Source of the DNA: an uncultured Magnetococcales bacterium
GTDB taxonomy: Bacteria; Pseudomonadota; Magnetococcia; Magnetococcales; Magnetaquicoccaceae
Reading direction: 5' to 3'
Length of the DNA: 11,981 bases
Assembly (NCBI GenBank): GCA_903913345.1
Contig: CAIWLA010000066.1
Location: forward strand, 1-11,981
Below, piece by piece: positions 1 to 6,654 of this stretch. Numbering within the stretch: position 1 is the stretch's first letter; every line of letters begins with the position of its first letter. The notes beneath the pieces were generated by a model. That model had not been told where the DNA came from. It saw only the letters and a program-made list of their open reading frames with translations, and ran no database searches. The position numbers were made by a program, and so were the translations under genes.

Positions 1-901
1 ACAGATGCGCCAGGGCACCCGTGACCAGGGGAAACAAAAACAGGGCAAAAAAGAGGGGCAACGGCACCGCGCTCTCCAACCACAACGCGCTGATCAGGCA
101 GAGGAAAAAGCCCGCCAGGGCACCCAGCAGAGAGAGAGCCGCCCCGTTGGCACGCACGATCCGCCCAACATGACCAGCCAACGGGCGCAGGAGTCGTCCC
201 AGCACCCACCCCCACGCGCCCAGACCAAACCCGCTCAGCCAGGGCCAAAAGGCGGCTCCACCGGCCATCAGAACGGCACCGAGCACGGCATATTTCAGGT
301 CAACGCGCAACCGTTGACTGGCCATGGGATCGGCGTAGCCACCCACTGTCGGCAGCAACACCTGCAACGTCCCCATCGCCGCCAACCCGACAAATCCCAG
401 CAGGTTGAGATGGCGGTGCAGGGCGCGCCAGACCAGCCATTGCCCCGGCCAGATCAGCGTCGCCAGAATGGCCAACAATCCCAGCATCAGGCAGACCAGT
501 GCCGCCTGATACCAACGCAATCCGGGATGAGGTGATCCCAGGGCACCCGCAGCGCGGCGGGCAATCCACCACAGTGCCCCGGCCACCGTCAGCCCGGCCA
601 GGGGAGCCGCCACCCCCACCAGCCACCATGCCTGCCAGACCGCCACCCATCCCAGGCCACCCGCCACCATGGCCAGCCAGGGCAGCCCCTGGACCCACCC
701 AGGAATCGGCCCACTCCGGGTCAGAACGGGGGTGAAATAGATCATGGTGGCCAGGATCAGGGGGAAAAGCCCCACGGCCAGCATCAGATGGGCCAGAGCC
801 GCCATCGGCCAAGGGCCATACCAGCCGCCGATACCCAGAAAGGCCAGGAGGGCTGTGATACCAAACCGGGCAGGAGAGGCCGTTTGCGGGTCTTTTTTCA
901 A
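1..901 (-). CDS. Polytopic membrane protein, partial (NnrS / heme-copper-like, uncertain)
   Basis: This is an open frame of 300 codons that continues past the left edge of the window, so the C-terminus is missing. The product is very hydrophobic, with about eight membrane segments, roughly at residues 14-26, 33-60, 70-95, 97-115, 130-151, 165-187, 202-230 and 256-275, and another starting near 280. Two segments have a similar pattern: a histidine, a Leu/Gly-rich helix and a final Pro (AHLMLAVG with TPVL at 37-60; HRHLNLLGFVG with LLPT at 162-185). Histidine-bearing helices of this kind occur in NnrS-like and oxidase-subunit-I-like heme/copper membrane proteins, so a redox or NO-related role is possible but not shown. 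The frame has a stop at 905-907, so the start must lie downstream; TTG at 901 (LKKDPQTAS) is chosen, and the first ATG is only at residue 33. No clear Shine-Dalgarno is seen. The gene diverges from dciA. Confidence 0.7.
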   Translation of the reverse strand, partial: MKKDPQTASPARFGITALLAFLGIGGWYGPWPMAALAHLMLAVGLFPLILATMIYFTPVLTRSGPIPGWVQGLPWLAMVAGGLGWVAVWQAWWLVGVAAPLAGLTVAGALWWIARRAAGALGSPHPGLRWYQAALVCLMLGLLAILATLIWPGQWLVWRALHRHLNLLGFVGLAAMGTLQVLLPTVGGYADPMASQRLRVDLKYAVLGAVLMAGGAAFWPWLSGFGLGAWGWVLGRLLRPLAGHVGRIVRANGAALSLLGALAGFFLCLISALWLESAVPLPLFFALFLFPLVTGALAHL

Positions 902-928
902 TGGTCATTCGGATAAAAAAGGGTTAGT

Positions 929-987
929 ATCCCGCACATGAGCGATAGACTGCAAAAGGATTCCGATCCCGCACATGAACGATAGAC
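929..987 (+). repeat. Direct repeat duplicating the dciA start region
   Basis: Two 22-bp copies, 929-950 and 966-987, differ at one base (G/A just after the ATG). Each carries an ATG inside CCCGCACATG, and each has a purine-rich AAGGG or AAGGA run ending 14 nt before its ATG. The second copy holds the dciA start at 975. The copies are 37 nt apart, so the two ATGs are in different frames. It looks like a local tandem duplication of a translation initiation region. Confidence 0.85.
938..985 (+). other. Possible 15-codon leader ORF overlapping the dciA start
   Basis: The ATG in the first repeat copy opens a frame of 15 codons (MSDRLQKDSDPAHER) that ends at TAG 983-985, 11 bases inside dciA and in another frame. 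If translated, it would bring terminating ribosomes onto the dciA start. It may equally be an untranslated by-product of the duplication. Confidence 0.3.
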
Positions 988-1472
988 CAAAAAATGGTGG
1001 CTACGCCCCTATCGGGACCATTATTCAGCACGTTGCTGGCCGTTTGCTGGAGCAACCCCGCAGCAAGGCGCAAAAGCTGTACCGGGAATGGCGTCAGGCG
1101 GTTGGCGAGCAGGTGGCGCAGCACTCCGAACCGGCCCGACTCGCCGGTGGCATCTTGACCGTGCGGGTGGACTCGCCCGTTTGGAACAGTCAGTTGCACC
1201 ATCTCAAGGAAGAGTTGCTGGAAAAGATACAGCACCGTCTGCCACCCGGAACAGTCCGGGAGATCCGTTTCCGGCAGGAGTCCCTGCACCTGTTGCCCGA
1301 TTGGCTCACCCCCAAGCCCCCGCCGCCTCCCTTTCCCGAACCGTGTACCGAAGACGAACGGCGGGCGACCGAACGAGTCGCCGAGGTCAGCGACCCGGAA
1401 CTGCGAGAGGCATTGTACCGCCTTGTTTTGACACATATGACCCGCATGCGCAACGAGGAAAATCCGGGCTGA
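975..1472 (+). CDS. dciA: DciA-family (DUF721) replicative helicase loader
   Basis: 165 residues. The core at about 36-100 has the DUF721 pattern: YREWRQAVGEQVAQHSEP (a W..xVG..ia.hs.P motif), then G.L.VRVDSPVWNSQLHHLK, then a short segment ending in IRFR. A Pro-rich linker (111-122, with a run of five prolines) leads to a charged C-terminal helix region (about 126-160). DciA proteins bind the DnaB helicase and promote its loading at the origin in bacteria that lack DnaC or DnaI, so this is probably an essential cytoplasmic replication factor. The ATG at 975 gives the usual N-terminal length. Its upstream region is a duplicated copy of the same sequence, and AAGGA at 956-960 is rather far away (14 nt). 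It diverges from the membrane-protein gene on the left and converges with the radical SAM gene on the right, with 70 bp between the two ends and no clear terminator. Confidence 0.85.
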   Translation: MNDRPKNGGYAPIGTIIQHVAGRLLEQPRSKAQKLYREWRQAVGEQVAQHSEPARLAGGILTVRVDSPVWNSQLHHLKEELLEKIQHRLPPGTVREIRFRQESLHLLPDWLTPKPPPPPFPEPCTEDERRATERVAEVSDPELREALYRLVLTHMTRMRNEENPG

Positions 1473-1542
1473 GCCTCCTTTTCGCACGGGACCGGGTCTC
1501 GGCACCGATGAAATCGGCCTTGACACGAGGGGCCTCCACCCG

Positions 1543-3030
1543 TCACCTGCCCGTCGTCAACTTTCGTTCCAGAACATCCACCGTCCATTTGCCTAGCTCA
1601 CTCTCATCGCGACAGAGGGTCTTGGCCTCCAGGATGGAACGACCGATCATTTTGCCCAGGGGGGGCGGGTTGTACAGCAATTTTTTGATGGCAAACGGAT
1701 TGTAGGAAAGGGGATTATAATCCTGATGGAAATATCCCTCCTCGATCAAACTTTTCTCCAGCTTGGTCCCCGACTGGATCGCCAGGAAAAACAACCAGAT
1801 ATTCACATTATCCTTTCCGATAATGTCGTAGATCCGACGGCAGGTGTCGGCGGTCTCCAGCAAAGTTTCGGGGGTCTCACCCGGCGAGTTCAATGGCAGA
1901 TAGAGCTTGACCATCTGGTTGGAAAAACCGGCTGCCTTGATCGCCCGAAAGGCATCCAACTGATCCTCAATGGTATAATGAAGTTGCAGCCGGTCTATGA
2001 TTTTCTGGGATCCCGTAAAGGAAAGATCGAAACTGCTGATCCCGGAGTCCAGCATCTTTTTTGCCAACGGTTGCTTGATGTTTTCAATGCGGAGAAAACC
2101 GGTCCACGAAATGCCCAGTTTTTCGGCAATGATGCGGTCCAACAGCTCCTCAACCAGCGGCAAGGCACTGACATGGGAGATGAATTGGGAGTCGGCAAAA
2201 AAGTAGTCCTTGAAGCCAAACCGTCGAACCAGGGTGGTCAAATCCTGCATGACCACCTCCGGTCGCCGATAGCGCACATGTTGCCCTTCGATCACATTGT
2301 AGAGGCAGAAGGTGCAGTTGTAGGGGCATCCCCGCTTGGTTTGAATGCCAATCTGTTCCCCACCAAATTGACGAATCCCTGGAAATATCTCCTCTATGTA
2401 GGAAAAATCCACCGGAGTGCAGGCGTTTAGGTCGAAAAAGGTACAACCGGTGTGTCTGACCACTTTGCCCTCTTCCCGATAGATGACCGATTCATCCTCC
2501 AACGACTTGCCCTCTATCACCTTCAACATGGCCGTCTCCCCTTCACCGACGACCCCGATGGTCCCTGGCGGCAACTCACGAATGAGCTGCTCAGGAAAAC
2601 AACTGAAAGCCGTTCCGCCCACCACAACCTTGGAACCGGGACTGAGTTTGTGGGCCAAGGCGATATACGACTTGTTTTTGTAGATTTGATAAACGAAATC
2701 AAAAATCAACAGACTGGCAAAATAGACAGAGGATAACTTGTCCATTATTTTGTTCGAGGTGTCAAACTTGATGACGGCCTCCATGGCGGGTGTGCCATCA
2801 TGGGGACTGAAAGTCTGGATATTCCTCCAAGAAAAGGCAATGACATCAGGACGATACTGTTGGATGGCCTCTTTCAGATAGGCCCCTCGTTGGTGCGGCG
2901 GTATCAATGACAACTCGATGATCCGCTGTTTGACCTCTGGCTTGTTTTTGTGAACATAATCGGCAATGGCTATCAATCCCCCCGGATAGATTTTCAAGCA
3001 CGGCAGCCTGACATACAATACTGACTTCAT
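1543..3030 (-). CDS. B12-binding-type radical SAM protein of unknown substrate
   Basis: 495 residues. The N-terminal 200 look like a cobalamin-binding Rossmann-type domain: PDVIAFSW at 61-68, VVVGGTAFSCFPEQLIR at 135-151 and IGVVGEGE at 158-165, the usual GG...(hydrophobic)GEGE layout of class B radical SAM enzymes. The classical DxHxxG cobalamin ligand motif is not visible, as in many members. The radical SAM core follows with KRGCPYNCTFC, where C235, C239 and C242 bind the 4Fe-4S cluster. Members methylate, rearrange or cyclise varied substrates, including lipids, cofactors and natural products; nothing here fixes the substrate. There is no signal peptide. The start has a good Shine-Dalgarno (GGAG at 3040-3043, 9 nt spacing). 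It lies 48 bp downstream of the TOPRIM-like gene on the same strand, so it could be last in that operon, but a weak promoter-like pair in the gap may make it separate. Confidence 0.85.
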   Translation of the reverse strand: MKSVLYVRLPCLKIYPGGLIAIADYVHKNKPEVKQRIIELSLIPPHQRGAYLKEAIQQYRPDVIAFSWRNIQTFSPHDGTPAMEAVIKFDTSNKIMDKLSSVYFASLLIFDFVYQIYKNKSYIALAHKLSPGSKVVVGGTAFSCFPEQLIRELPPGTIGVVGEGETAMLKVIEGKSLEDESVIYREEGKVVRHTGCTFFDLNACTPVDFSYIEEIFPGIRQFGGEQIGIQTKRGCPYNCTFCLYNVIEGQHVRYRRPEVVMQDLTTLVRRFGFKDYFFADSQFISHVSALPLVEELLDRIIAEKLGISWTGFLRIENIKQPLAKKMLDSGISSFDLSFTGSQKIIDRLQLHYTIEDQLDAFRAIKAAGFSNQMVKLYLPLNSPGETPETLLETADTCRRIYDIIGKDNVNIWLFFLAIQSGTKLEKSLIEEGYFHQDYNPLSYNPFAIKKLLYNPPPLGKMIGRSILEAKTLCRDESELGKWTVDVLERKLTTGR

Positions 3031-3046
3031 TTAACATAACTCCGGA

Positions 3047-3075
3047 AGTATGGTGGTGACGCTTTTTTAAAACAA
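3047..3075 (-). promoter_or_regulatory. Weak promoter-like pair before the radical SAM gene
   Basis: On the minus strand TTGTTT (3070-3075) and CATACT (3047-3052) are 17 nt apart, in the short gap between the TOPRIM-like gene and the radical SAM gene. Both boxes are poor matches, and the predicted transcription start would lie almost on the Shine-Dalgarno, so this is a weak call. Confidence 0.2.
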
Positions 3076-3078
3076 CCT

Positions 3079-3702
3079 TTACTGAATCGGAAACCACTCT
3101 CTGAGTCTTTTCACAATGGCTCCAAAACTCGCGCTTTGCTGCCACTGGATCAGACTGGCGATAGAGGCTATTTTTTCAAAATCATCGGGTCTTGGTCCGT
3201 GTTGCCTCTTTTTGTGTACAAGATGCCCAAACCTCTCTTTCGGCCCTGCCCGACCGGCCTGACCAAGATCCCTGTCGGTTTTTTTGACAAATTCATCCAC
3301 CCAGATGTTCATTTCCTGCTCGGAGATATCCAGATGTTTCCGCACGGATTCCGGGTTGTGCCATAGCCACTCCTCCAACTCTGGCACCACAGCGATGGCC
3401 AGATGATTGTCTTTCCAGGTCAGATGATCCAGTTGGGTCGCCATGGAATCCTGAACAGTATGGTGGCTCTCCCTCTCTTTTCCAGAACCCTGATGGTCCC
3501 AGAGCAATAACACGCGATGGAACAGACCTTTCTTGAACCGGACCAACGCCGGTCCAGTATGAATCATGCCCGGATCGCGCCCGGTATGGCGATCCACCTC
3601 ACAGGAAATTTCCCGGATCCCGATCGCGTGAAACCGTCTCAGAACCTGTCTCATGACAGCCTCTGCATCGGCATCTGCCGTCAACACGAACAAATCTTTC
3701 AT
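3079..3702 (-). CDS. TOPRIM-like partner protein of the adjacent ATPase, uncharacterised
   Basis: 207 residues, starting at the ATG (MKDLFVLTADADAE) whose first bases overlap the ATPase stop as ATGA (3699-3702). The frame stays open 18 codons further upstream, but that part lies inside the ATPase gene. Features seen: an N-terminal beta strand with an acidic cluster (D10, D12, E14), HTGRDPG at 39-45, a second strand LLLWDHQGSG at 65-74 with D69, PELEEWLW at 107-114, and a C-terminal ASFGAIVKRLREWF at 191-204. From memory this matches an uncharacterised family found beside AAA/ABC-type ATPases (pattern: ADxxxE, HPxRDPG, DxxGxG, PELExW). The order of acidic residues suggests a TOPRIM-like nuclease fold as in OLD or PARIS partners, but that is inference, and the canonical EGxxE motif is absent. 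The tight overlap implies a complex with the ATPase or matched dosage. Confidence 0.75.
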   Translation of the reverse strand: MKDLFVLTADADAEAVMRQVLRRFHAIGIREISCEVDRHTGRDPGMIHTGPALVRFKKGLFHRVLLLWDHQGSGKERESHHTVQDSMATQLDHLTWKDNHLAIAVVPELEEWLWHNPESVRKHLDISEQEMNIWVDEFVKKTDRDLGQAGRAGPKERFGHLVHKKRQHGPRPDDFEKIASIASLIQWQQSASFGAIVKRLREWFPIQ

Positions 3703-4931
3703 CCCAGGATTCCGGCTGAAAAAATGGTGGCCAGGTCGGGATCGGTACCATCCCACTGTTTGAGAACTGGATGTTGAGGTCCGGGTACGATACGGCTGCC
3801 ATCCTGGGTTGAAGAAAAACAGAGCAGCTTTTCTATGCCAACCTGCTGGACCACCAAAGGGGAATGGGTGGCCACCAGAACCTGCGCGTTGGGAATTGTT
3901 TCGAGGGCACGGAGAATGATTTCAAGGGCTTTGGGATGGACGCCGTTTTCCGGTTCCTCGACCATGTAAATGCCGGGTTGTGCGGGTAAAAAGGCAGGCA
4001 GGGTAAGGGCCAACATGCGCAGAGTGCCATCACTGGTCAACCAGAAAGGGCATTCTAAACCGTTATCGTACTGAAGGAAAAGAGATTCTGCATTATCCCC
4101 ACCACGTCTGTCCCAACCGATCTCTTGCAACGATGGCAAGGCATAGCGCAGGTGATTGACCCATAGTGTCATGGCATCACTCTGCTTGAATATCTCGTTC
4201 TGACCCAACCCGGTATTGTTTTGTCCCCGCAGACGCCCCACCACCCGCGCCAAGTTGCTCCCATCCAGTTCCAACTCGGTTCCTCGCGTAGCAGGACACG
4301 GCAAACGCATGGCCGGGCTGTTCAGTTGAATATAACGAATCCCCTGCATCAGAAAATGTTTTATGGCATTGGCCGTTGGGTAACGTTCGTCATCTGGAGG
4401 AGTCAGCGATAAGGTGGATCTCTCCATCCCAAAAGTATAAGAGTCCTGATGGGTACTGTTTTCCCGCCGGTAGTGGTCCGTCCCATTGCTGGTTTTCCAA
4501 AGCAAGCGTTTTATCTTTAAATTCCCTTTAAATACAAATGGCTCGCCCGGCAGTTGTCCGCTTTTCGGGTATTGATGCAAGGATTCGTCACGCAGACAAA
4601 TACCCAGGCGGTCATCCTTGCCGACAGACATTTTGTATTGAATAAGGTTTTCTTTTTGTGACTCAATCAACGATGCGCCATCAAACCAGAGTTCGATTTG
4701 AATATCACCACCATGGCGCATAAAGGTCAGGTCATCGAAGTCAGGGATGGCCCTTTTTTCAACAGCTTTTAATGGTCCCATATCCAGACAATCCCGCACA
4801 AAGTGCAGTGCGTCCAGAAAGGTCGATTTGCCGCTGGCATTGGCTCCAACCAGGACATGAAAACCGCCCAGAGGGAGATGGATCACCTCCCGGATGGATT
4901 TAAAATTTCGAATGGTAATACCAGTGATCAA
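3699..4931 (-). CDS. ABC-type AAA ATPase (AAA_21/AAA15-like, COG4637-like)
   Basis: 410 residues with every ATPase motif of the SMC/RecF/OLD-like ABC family. The N-terminus is ITGITIRNFKSIREV, Walker A is GANASGKST at 29-37, the signature-like SDGTLRMLAL is at 300-309, Walker B is IYMVEEPENGVHP at 321-333 with tandem E325/E326, and the H-loop is VATHSPLV at 353-360. The insert between Walker A and the signature is moderate, with no long coiled coil, so it is not an SMC, RecN or RecF protein. Such ATPases often act with a small effector in defence or DNA-processing pairs, and here a TOPRIM-like gene overlaps the end by 4 nt. The start is TTG at 4931, overlapping the rlmN stop as TTGA. No ATG lies nearby, and the conserved N-terminal strand begins immediately, so TTG is well supported. 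Base use is visibly more AT-rich than in rlmN, which hints at acquisition. A member of a DNA-responsive or phage-responsive system is likely but unproven. Confidence 0.85.
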   Translation of the reverse strand: MITGITIRNFKSIREVIHLPLGGFHVLVGANASGKSTFLDALHFVRDCLDMGPLKAVEKRAIPDFDDLTFMRHGGDIQIELWFDGASLIESQKENLIQYKMSVGKDDRLGICLRDESLHQYPKSGQLPGEPFVFKGNLKIKRLLWKTSNGTDHYRRENSTHQDSYTFGMERSTLSLTPPDDERYPTANAIKHFLMQGIRYIQLNSPAMRLPCPATRGTELELDGSNLARVVGRLRGQNNTGLGQNEIFKQSDAMTLWVNHLRYALPSLQEIGWDRRGGDNAESLFLQYDNGLECPFWLTSDGTLRMLALTLPAFLPAQPGIYMVEEPENGVHPKALEIILRALETIPNAQVLVATHSPLVVQQVGIEKLLCFSSTQDGSRIVPGPQHPVLKQWDGTDPDLATIFSAGILG

Positions 4932-6004
4932 GATTGTTCCTCCATCCCGACCATCGCCGGATCAACACCGGACAGACGCCCCTCTCCCCGCAACTGCCCA
5001 CACGCCGCCCCAATATCCCCACCCCGACTGTCCCGGATCACCGTCACCAGTCCGGCGTTGCACATCACCGCCTGAAACCGCAAGGTGGTCTCCCGCGAGG
5101 ATGGCTCAAAGGGCGAACCGGGCCAGGGGTTGAAGGCGATCAGATTGACCTTGGAGGGAATATCGCCCAAAAAATCAACCAGCTCACGGGCATCCTGCGT
5201 GGAATCGTTGATCTCTTTCAGCAGGAGATATTCCCAGGTGATGCACCGCCCATGCTTGAGCGGAAAGGCCAGAATGGCCTCACGCAGGGCACTCAGGTTG
5301 TGCTTACGGTTGAGGGGAATGAGTTGATCACGCACCGCATCCCGAACACTGTGCAACGAAATGGCCATATTGATCCCCAAATCCCATCCCACCTGCACCA
5401 GTCGAGGCACCACCCCGGCCGTTGACAGGGTGATCTTGCGCGTGCCAATCGCCAACCCCGTACCATTCAGGATGATACGGACCGCCTTGACCACCGCATC
5501 ATAATTATATAACGGCTCACCCATCCCCATCAGGACCACATTGGTCAATTTTTGCCCACGCCGCGCCAATTCCGACCGCACAAAAGTCACCTGCTCGACC
5601 ATCTCGGCCGCCTCCAGATTGCGCGACAGGGACTGGGTGCCCGTATAGCAAAAGGTGCAGGAGAGGGAACAACCCACCTGGGAAGAGATGCACACCGTTC
5701 CCCGATCGGTATCGGGAATATAAACCGTCTCTATCCGGGCACCATCCACCAATCCCAACAACCATTTTTCGGTGCCATCCGCAGAAACCTGATGGGCCAA
5801 CACCTCAGGGGCCAGAGGGGGGGAGAGGGCCAGCAGACGACTGCGCAACGCCGCAGGCAAATCGGTCATCTCCGCGACACTCCGCGCCAGCTTGATGTAC
5901 AACCAGGACCAGATTTGCTTGGCACGGAACGGACGCTCCCCCCACTCTGCCATCAGGGTGTTCAGCTCCTCCCAGGTCAAACCGGTCAAACGCAAAACGG
6001 TCAT
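4928..6004 (-). CDS. rlmN: Dual-specificity 23S rRNA A2503 / tRNA A37 C2-methyltransferase RlmN
   Basis: 358 residues, the normal length. It is a radical SAM enzyme that methylates C2 of A2503 in 23S rRNA and A37 in some tRNAs, which supports ribosomal fidelity. The cluster motif is GCSLSCTFC with C112, C116 and C119. C105, seven residues before the first cluster Cys, and C335 in GAACGQLRG correspond to the two mechanistic cysteines of E. coli RlmN (C118 and C355). GMGEPLYN is at 160-167, and the SAM-binding region ITLSTAGVVP at 191-200 is intact. The start at 6004 gives the standard N-terminus (LTWEEL...RPFRAKQIWSWLY). GGTGA lies close upstream. Upstream are a 36-bp palindrome and a copy of the ndk 3' end. 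In many proteobacteria rlmN directly follows ndk; here two small genes intervene. Its stop overlaps the TTG start of the ATPase gene. Confidence 0.97.
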   Translation of the reverse strand: MTVLRLTGLTWEELNTLMAEWGERPFRAKQIWSWLYIKLARSVAEMTDLPAALRSRLLALSPPLAPEVLAHQVSADGTEKWLLGLVDGARIETVYIPDTDRGTVCISSQVGCSLSCTFCYTGTQSLSRNLEAAEMVEQVTFVRSELARRGQKLTNVVLMGMGEPLYNYDAVVKAVRIILNGTGLAIGTRKITLSTAGVVPRLVQVGWDLGINMAISLHSVRDAVRDQLIPLNRKHNLSALREAILAFPLKHGRCITWEYLLLKEINDSTQDARELVDFLGDIPSKVNLIAFNPWPGSPFEPSSRETTLRFQAVMCNAGLVTVIRDSRGGDIGAACGQLRGEGRLSGVDPAMVGMEEQS

Positions 6005-6021
6005 TGTTCACCACAGTCTAT

Positions 6022-6057
6022 GTGGGTGTCCAGGGGGAATTCCCCCCTGACACCCAC
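6022..6057. repeat. 36-bp palindrome upstream of rlmN
   Basis: Left arm 6022-6039 and right arm 6040-6057 match at 16 of 18 positions around a central GAATTC (GTGGGTGTC outside, run of G/C inside). It lies between the copy of the ndk 3' end and the rlmN start and could fold into a strong RNA hairpin ahead of rlmN. Its core (CCAGGGGGA...TCCCCC) is shared with the palindrome at 8459-8479, so I read it as a member of a short interspersed repeat family. Confidence 0.7.
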
Positions 6058-6062
6058 CTTTG

Positions 6063-6119
6063 TTTGCCACGGCCTATGGCCGTGTGTGGATATCCATTCC
6101 ACCAAAGAGAAAGGCGATC
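6063..6119 (-). repeat. 57-bp direct repeat, copy 1 (distal ndk-3'-end copy)
   Basis: On the minus strand this 57-bp block matches 6771-6827 at 54 of 57 positions. Read in the ndk frame it gives [14 protein letters not shown] followed by TAG. Around that stop is a 7-bp hairpin (CACGGCC / GGCCGTG, 6068-6084). No ndk sequence precedes it, so it is either a detached duplicate of the ndk 3' end or one copy of an interspersed repeat. Together with copy 2 it brackets the DUF4160-DUF2442 pair. Confidence 0.85.
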
Positions 6120-6167
6120 GTTCGTCAGAAACAGCCGTCAGGTCACTGAAAGAGACCACCAGAAATT

Positions 6168-6437
6168 TCAGAACGTGCGCAACCCCTGCGGTGCAGGAGC
6201 ACCGCGCAGAAGACCTTCAGTGGACAGATCTTCATCCAGTTCTTCCCAATGGATACCATATCCGCCCCCACAAATTTCCCACCGCGACCGTTGCGCGGGC
6301 GTCGCTCTCTCCAGGATCGGGAACCACGCCAGTGGAGTCGAAATCATCCTCCCGTCCATCAGACTGACGCAGAGGGTATCTCCCGTCAAGTCAACGGCCT
6401 TGACTCGCTCATCTGCCCTTAAGGCCAAAATACCCAC
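6168..6437 (-). CDS. DUF2442 domain protein
   Basis: 89 residues covering a complete DUF2442 domain: strand VKAVDLTGDTLCVSL (12-26), then MDGRMISTPLAWFPIL (27-42), ERATPAQRSRWEI (43-55), and the C-terminal GYGIHWEELDEDLSTEGLLRG (59-79). The family has no established biochemical role; it is often encoded beside DUF4160 proteins, and the pair is sometimes suspected to be toxin-antitoxin-like, which is unproven. The GTG at 6437 is chosen because a strong Shine-Dalgarno GGAGG (6444-6448) sits 6 nt upstream. The frame is open back to an ATG at 6518, but that would add residues unlike the family. The gene overlaps the end of the DUF4160 gene by 29 bp, so the two are probably translationally coupled. 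Confidence 0.85.
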   Translation of the reverse strand: MGILALRADERVKAVDLTGDTLCVSLMDGRMISTPLAWFPILERATPAQRSRWEICGGGYGIHWEELDEDLSTEGLLRGAPAPQGLRTF

Positions 6438-6654
6438 TCCATGCCTCCAGAAATTGGGGTTGAAGCCTCTCCAACAACGCTCGCACCTCGGCCAGATCTT
6501 TCGCAGAGTATCCCACATTCCAGGCCAATTGCAGCGGCGAAATCCAGAATTTCGCCGAATTTTCGTTCTTGTCTACAGGAACATGGGCTGGTTCGTTCGG
6601 TTCGTGGCTATAAAAATAGCATCGAAACCCCAACTCTCTCAATATGGTTGGCAT
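6409..6654 (-). CDS. DUF4160 domain protein
   Basis: 81 residues, a full-length DUF4160 domain: [18 protein letters not shown] (1-18), [10 protein letters not shown] (20-29), [11 protein letters not shown] (34-44), then a helix pair [29 protein letters not shown] (48-76). In the members I remember, the third motif reads EPPHIHV; here the second histidine position is a proline (HVPV), so a possible functional residue is changed. The function of the family is unknown. It overlaps the downstream DUF2442 gene by 29 bp. Upstream, the first 47 bases lie inside the read-through extension of the ndk frame. There is no strong Shine-Dalgarno, so expression may depend on translation coming through from ndk. 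Both small genes lie between ndk and rlmN, which are normally adjacent. Confidence 0.85.
   Translation of the reverse strand: MPTILRELGFRCYFYSHEPNEPAHVPVDKNENSAKFWISPLQLAWNVGYSAKDLAEVRALLERLQPQFLEAWSGYFGLKGR
6444..6448 (-). promoter_or_regulatory. Shine-Dalgarno that sets the DUF2442 start
   Basis: GGAGG on the minus strand lies 6 nt before GTG 6437, inside the DUF4160 gene. It favours GTG 6437 over the upstream ATG 6518 or the downstream TTG 6428. Confidence 0.6.

Noticed and set aside
300..908. Minus-strand ATG-started frame of 202 codons at the left end
   Set aside because: Its Gly/Pro/Arg-rich product resembles no protein and is a frame-shifted reading of the membrane-protein gene, whose true frame is open to the window edge.
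1505..1517. Small hairpin (CCGAT/ATCGG) between the convergent dciA and radical SAM genes
   Set aside because: A 5-bp stem with no T-run on either strand is too weak to call a terminator.
1543..3030. Radical SAM gene as a second RlmN/Cfr-type methyltransferase
   Set aside because: It has a B12-binding-type N-terminal domain and lacks the RlmN motifs (GEPLxN, AACGQL) and the two mechanistic cysteines.
3699..4931. Assignment of the ATPase as RecF, RecN or SMC
   Set aside because: Walker A and B are similar, but the protein has no long coiled coil, lacks RecF-specific context, and is paired with a TOPRIM-like gene.
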